Positions 60,811-64,000 of a stretch of 64,000 bases of DNA are shown one piece after another. The stretch comes from Niastella soli (GTDB lineage Bacteria; Bacteroidota; Bacteroidia; Chitinophagales; Chitinophagaceae), in the NCBI RefSeq assembly GCF_017742245.1, contig NZ_JAGHKO010000002.1:62001-126000 (forward strand), written 5' to 3'. The position numbers and the translations under genes are program-made. The notes beneath the pieces were generated by a model. The model did not search any database. It saw only the letters and a program-made list of their open reading frames with translations, and had not been told where the DNA came from. Each line of letters begins with the position of its first letter. The first letter of the stretch is position 1.

Positions 60811-62067
60811 ATGGCAGATATTTTTGAAAGATTACTAAAAAATCAAGGTCCAATTGGTCAACATCGTGAAAGAGCTCATGGTTATTTTGCATTTCCTAAA
60901 CTCGAAGGTGAGATCGGGAGCAGAATGAAATTCAGAGGTAAGGAAATGATCGTGTGGAGTTTGAACAATTATCTGGGTTTAGCCAATCATCCTGAAATAA
61001 GAAAGGCCGACTCAGAAGGTGCCGCTCAGTACGGACTGGCATTGCCTATGGGAGCCCGCATGATGAGTGGAAACAGCAACAACCACGAACTGTTGGAAAA
61101 GAAGCTGGCTGAATTTGAAAGTAAAGAAGATGCCATTTTAGTGAATTTTGGATATCAGGGTATGGTCAGCCTGATCGACGTGTTGTGTGGTCGTCACGAC
61201 ATTATTGTTTATGACGCTGAGTGTCATGCTTGTATCATTGATGGTGTTCGTTTGCATCCCGGTCACCGGTATGTGTTCAAACACAACGACATAGAAGATC
61301 TGGAAAAGCAGTTGCAACGCGCCACTACCCTGATCGATAAACAAAAAGCTGGTGGTATCCTGGTAATTACGGAAGGTGTTTACGGTATGGCCGGCGACCA
61401 GGGTAAACTGAAAGAAATTGCCGAACTGAAATCTAAATACGAGTTCCGCCTGTTGGTTGATGACGCCCACGGGTTTGGTACCCTGGGTAAAACCGGTGCA
61501 GGTGCTGGTGAAGAACAGGGCGTACAGGATGAAATTGACCTGTATTTCTCCACTTTCGCCAAGTCTATGGCTTCTATCGGCGCTTTCATTGCCGGACCTA
61601 AAGCCATCATCGATTATATCCGTTATAACATCCGCAGCCAGATCTTCGCTAAAAGCTTACCTATGCCATTGGTAATTGGTAACCTTAAGCGCCTGGAGCT
61701 GTTACAAACCCGTCCTGAACTGAAGGATAAGCTGTGGGATGTGGCTACCAAACTGCAAAAAGGTTTGAAAGAAAGAGGTTTTGATATTGGTAAAACCGAT
61801 TCAGTAGTTACCCCCGTTTATATGAAAGGCGGCGTTGAAGAAGCTACTGCAATGGTTATGGACCTGCGTGAGAATTATGGCATTTTCTGTTCTATTGTGG
61901 TTTACCCGGTAATCCCTAAAGGACACATCATTTACCGTCTTATTCCAACTGCGGTGCATACCGATGAGGATATTCAAAGAACGCTGGCGGCTTTCTCTGA
62001 AACCAAACAAAAGCTCGATGCCGGCGCCTACAAAGTATCGGCTATTCCTGATATGGCAGAAGCTTAA
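60811..62067 (+). CDS. alpha-oxoamine synthase family PLP enzyme
   Basis: A 418-residue PLP enzyme of the family that condenses amino acids with acyl thioesters (KBL, AONS, SPT and sulfonolipid CapB-type enzymes). Features are WSLNNYLGLANHPE, GARMMSGNSNNHELLEKKLAEF in part, NFGYQGMVS, YDAECHACIIDGVRLH, VDDAHGFGTLGKTG and the Schiff-base region STFAKSMASIGAF. It differs from E. coli Kbl and from Sphingobacterium SPT, lacking their RFICGT/RFLNGT motif, and matches a protein conserved across Bacteroidota. Candidate substrates are serine or cysteate (sphingolipid or sulfonolipid) or glycine. It is followed by a strong terminator and stands alone. Confidence 0.82.
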   Translation: MADIFERLLKNQGPIGQHRERAHGYFAFPKLEGEIGSRMKFRGKEMIVWSLNNYLGLANHPEIRKADSEGAAQYGLALPMGARMMSGNSNNHELLEKKLAEFESKEDAILVNFGYQGMVSLIDVLCGRHDIIVYDAECHACIIDGVRLHPGHRYVFKHNDIEDLEKQLQRATTLIDKQKAGGILVITEGVYGMAGDQGKLKEIAELKSKYEFRLLVDDAHGFGTLGKTGAGAGEEQGVQDEIDLYFSTFAKSMASIGAFIAGPKAIIDYIRYNIRSQIFAKSLPMPLVIGNLKRLELLQTRPELKDKLWDVATKLQKGLKERGFDIGKTDSVVTPVYMKGGVEEATAMVMDLRENYGIFCSIVVYPVIPKGHIIYRLIPTAVHTDEDIQRTLAAFSETKQKLDAGAYKVSAIPDMAEA

Positions 62068-62136
62068 TGGGTGTTTTTACCATACGTTATTTGGTAAAAA
62101 AGCCTATAATCATATTGATTTTCAGTACTAATTTTG

Positions 62137-62166
62137 ATCCCGGAGTAAACCTCCGGGATTTTTTTA
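62137..62166 (+). terminator. terminator after the alpha-oxoamine synthase
   Basis: ATCCCGGAG (62137-62145), loop TAAAC, CTCCGGGAT (62151-62159) and a run of seven T form a textbook terminator 70 bases after the stop. Confidence 0.93.
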
Positions 62167-62319
62167 TGTTTATTACCCAAAACCATTGACTGTTAATAAG
62201 AAAATATACGAATAAGCGTTAATACTTATAATAGATCGATAGCACTAGTTGTAAATTGACCATAGAAAAAATACCAGGCATGTAGTGAATTTTATTCCGG
62301 TACCCAAACATCAATACTT

Positions 62320-62766
62320 ATGAAAGCGGTCTGTGTGCTGACCTTGCTGTTGCTGCTCTTTACAGCTAAAACAGCAACCGCACAAAGTAATAGACTACCT
62401 GATAGTGTGAATGTACTGATCCGTTTACGCCCAAGGAATATCCAAAACCCGCGGGTTGATTCTGTATTGGTTATATTCGACCGCTTTGATCGCACTGGCG
62501 CCGGAATTGTAAAACGCATTTACTACCCCACCAATAATCAATTCACTATCTTCAAGGTCCCGGAAGGGAAATACTATATAAGCATTTATTGTTTAGGCTT
62601 TTACCGCGATATCTTCACGGATGAAATGTTTATCAGCAAAAGACACAGTAATAACCTGCGATACAAATTAAGACGCAGTGATGAGTATGTACCCGGCACC
62701 TTTTTGCCTGACATGGAAATCGATTTTACCAACCTCGCTATTACCAATATCAAATCGTTCAGATAG
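62320..62766 (+). CDS. exported hypothetical protein
   Basis: A 148-residue exported protein with a signal peptide (residues 1-~22, MKAVCVLTLLLLLFTAKTAT). The mature part is basic and beta-rich (VNVLIRLRPRNIQNPRVDSVLVIFDRFD-like, in part; FTIFKVPEGKYYISIYCLGFYRD), suggesting a small Cna-B/transthyretin-like sandwich. The C-terminal RRSDEYVPGTFLPDMEIDF has no match I recognise. It has no partner gene. ATG 62320 gives a clean signal peptide. Confidence 0.7.
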   Translation: MKAVCVLTLLLLLFTAKTATAQSNRLPDSVNVLIRLRPRNIQNPRVDSVLVIFDRFDRTGAGIVKRIYYPTNNQFTIFKVPEGKYYISIYCLGFYRDIFTDEMFISKRHSNNLRYKLRRSDEYVPGTFLPDMEIDFTNLAITNIKSFR

Positions 62767-63433
62767 GCCTGTCCTGTTAAAGTACTTGTCAGATGCACTC
62801 CAGATGCATTCAAACAAGCCATTTCCCGCCTAATAATCCCATCCGAATCCCATCCAAATCCATCCGAATCCCATAGGCTATGGCATTTCAGTGGGGGTTT
62901 GGTGGCAGTTTGGTGGCATTATTATAGGGTATTCAGGCAATCTTGTGAGCATAACTGATATATAAGAATAGGCTTTGGGCGCTACGAACGAGGAAGTCCT
63001 TGAGGTAGGTACAAAAAAAAATAGCCTCCCGGAGGGGAGGCTGCACTAATCAAATACCATTAACCATTAAACCTTATCCTATGAAAATTCAAATATAGTA
63101 TGAATATCTCAAAGCATAGGTCTTATCGTTAGGAAATTTTGAATACGAGTAGTATTGTTGATTTAAATCAAGGCTAAAATAAACCAATTTATTTACTTCT
63201 AACAGTCTAATTATTAACTGCAAAACCGGTTTTATCAACATATTTTCTAATTATATATTTCATTTTTATACCTGCGCTCATCAACACTGTTTAATGCAAT
63301 ACACTGAGAACATATATTTTAAATCTGTAGCAGGTAACTTCTTGATTGTTGTCAATTTTATCCGACAAACAAACGGCTAAGTTATTATAGGTATTTATTA
63401 TATCAGGCATTGGCGTAACTTTAGTGTATGGTA
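62767..63433. other. 0.7-kb gene-free region with repeats and a minus-strand terminator
   Basis: Words of the form ATCCGAATCCCATCC repeat at 62836-62875, and GTTTGGTGGCA repeats at about 62897-62920. A terminator for the minus strand lies at 63014-63042. From 63050 to 63430 the DNA is AT-rich; on the minus strand a TATATTTG box lies at 63090-63097, but no TTTG is at the right distance. No coding frame is visible. Confidence 0.45.
63014..63042 (-). terminator. minus-strand terminator in a gene-free region
   Basis: On the minus strand AGCCTCCC, loop CTCC, GGGAGGCT (plus 63035-63042 and 63023-63030) is followed by AT and a run of nine T (plus 63013-63021). No annotated minus-strand gene lies upstream of it within the window before 63672 on either strand, so its transcript is unknown. 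Confidence 0.72.
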
Positions 63434-63464
63434 TTTGAGCCATTAACGTTATACCTTAACTTTG
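63434..63464 (+). promoter_or_regulatory. promoter of the small-protein/DUF6169 pair
   Basis: TTTG (63434-63437), exactly 19 nt and TAACTTTG (63457-63464) match TTTG-N19-TAnnTTTG. The small protein's ATG (63477) is 12 nt after the -7 box, so the leader would be only a few bases long. Confidence 0.85.
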
Positions 63465-63476
63465 AATTACCACAAA

Positions 63477-63659
63477 ATGGAAACTATAAAAATCACGATA
63501 GAGTCAAATTCTAAAGCTGCCGAATTTATTAAAAAATATATGGCGGAAAAGAAGGCCTTTAAAGAAGCTACCGCAGGCCTTACTTACGATGAGGTCATTG
63601 ACTATTGTAAAAGAAATAACATCAAGTTTGATTCGCCAATAGATCCTTCAGAACTATAA
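63477..63659 (+). CDS. small protein upstream of a DUF6169-like gene
   Basis: A 60-residue soluble protein starting METIKITIES, with a central charged helix (FIKKYMAEKKAFKEATAG) and a C-terminal segment TYDEVIDYCKRNNIKFDSPIDPSEL (in part). The first ten residues resemble the N-terminal strand of ribbon-helix-helix or MazE-type antitoxins, which is only a similarity. It has a consensus promoter and ends 12 bases before the next gene. The frame can extend five codons to a TTG at 63462, but that lies inside the promoter box. The function is unknown; an antitoxin-like role is a guess. Confidence 0.7.
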   Translation: METIKITIESNSKAAEFIKKYMAEKKAFKEATAGLTYDEVIDYCKRNNIKFDSPIDPSEL

Positions 63660-63671
63660 CCGCCGCCTCCC

Positions 63672-64000
63672 ATGTATAAGATTTCGTATGATCCTTCATC
63701 AGGGTCTTACCATTTTCGTACAGAAAATGGCCTGACCTTCCTTTGCGGTTTTAGAAACCGAACAAGAGATTTATCGCCGGTTCTGGGTATTTATGACATT
63801 GAAGTTTGGGAATTTTACTTCAATAGCTATAAAACAGATGAACAAAACGATTCACTCAAAAAATTTGACAAAAGGGTTTCGACTTGTATTTCCCATTTAA
63901 TATTTAAATTTTTAGCTCCAGAATTAAGGGTTGTACTTTATACGTGTGACAGTAGTGATGGCAGGCATGAGGTAAGACATAACCTTTTTAAGCAATGGTT
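63672..64000 (+). CDS. DUF6169-like protein, cut by the window end
   Basis: An open frame of at least 109 codons that starts at ATG 63672 and runs off the window. The translation begins MYKISYDPSSGSYHFRTENG and later contains FKFLAPELRVVLYTCDSSDG and RHNLFKQWF. The pattern of an F/L-rich strand, a CDxSD turn and an xRHxxFxxWF segment is that of the Bacteroidota DUF6169 family (recalled, not searched). It begins 12 bases after the small protein and must share its promoter. No function is known for DUF6169. Confidence 0.65.
   Translation, partial: MYKISYDPSSGSYHFRTENGLTFLCGFRNRTRDLSPVLGIYDIEVWEFYFNSYKTDEQNDSLKKFDKRVSTCISHLIFKFLAPELRVVLYTCDSSDGRHEVRHNLFKQW

Noticed and set aside
63014-63042. 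Plus-strand terminator of the 62320 gene
   Set aside because: The T run is on the minus-strand side; on the plus strand an A run precedes the stem and no T run follows.

Overview
The window looks like chromosomal DNA of a Bacteroidota bacterium, most likely family Chitinophagaceae (Niastella/Chitinophaga-like). The reasons are a type IX secretion C-terminal sorting domain (31227-32474), promoters of the Bacteroidota form TTTG-N18/19-TAnnTTTG, an SDR-type threonine dehydrogenase, a DAHP synthase fused to chorismate mutase, a PafA-type phosphatase, DUF6249 and DUF6169 proteins, and little use of strong Shine-Dalgarno sites. No rRNA, tRNA, CRISPR array, prophage or classical insertion sequence was found. 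The only transposase-like gene is a small Y1/HUH (RAYT-like) gene. The genus is inferred, not proven.

Layout. 0-9 kb: AraC regulator, DUF4382 lipoprotein, kdsA, tdh, a TlpA-like thioredoxin protein, DUF1080 protein, acylphosphatase, a membrane protein and an OsmC protein. 9.3-16 kb: histidine genes hisG-hisD-hisC, then a PQQ-type sugar dehydrogenase and a cytochrome c, then bifunctional hisB; hisHAFI are absent here. 16-20 kb: envelope genes (outer-membrane protein, RlpA-like, L,D-transpeptidase, VanX-like dipeptidase). 20-30.4 kb, minus strand: an aromatic amino acid supercluster read pheA, aminotransferase, tyrA, DEAD-box helicase, DAHP synthase-chorismate mutase, RAYT-like transposase, aroB, aroA, aroC, thiamine-binding-family gene. 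30.5-42.7 kb: T9SS protein, murQ with a sugar kinase, S41 protease, ECF sigma/anti-sigma pair, tex, alpha/beta hydrolase. 42.9-53.4 kb: cystathionine beta-synthase, a BtuF-like/kinase-like/MBL gene group, class II and class I fructose-bisphosphate aldolases, a V8-like protease and a Gly/His-rich protein. 53.6-64 kb: GT-C-like membrane protein, M16 protease, PafA-like phosphatase, an alpha-oxoamine synthase, and at the end a small protein followed by a DUF6169-like gene cut by the window edge.

The most interesting signals are two complete ribosome-mediated transcription attenuators in a phylum where these are little described. Upstream of hisG a 16-residue peptide with five His codons precedes a perfect 11-bp terminator and a competing pairing. 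Upstream of pheA a 30-residue peptide with the run FFYFYFSFYF precedes a 9-bp terminator, and a 7-nt segment of the leader repeats the terminator's 3' arm. In both the leader ATG lies only 5-10 nt after the -7 promoter box, so the leader mRNAs look leaderless or nearly so.

The intergenic DNA is unusually rich in dispersed short repeats: nested palindromes ending in GACCTGTAAGG/CCTTACAGGTC, a 19-mer GAAGCCTTGGCGTAGGAGG, a 17-mer CCTGAGCGCAGCGAAGG, GGCAAT-type tracts and GTGAGT-type tracts. One nested palindrome lies inside the aro operon, about 1 kb from the RAYT-like gene. All functional statements come from reading motifs and recalled families; no database search was run.
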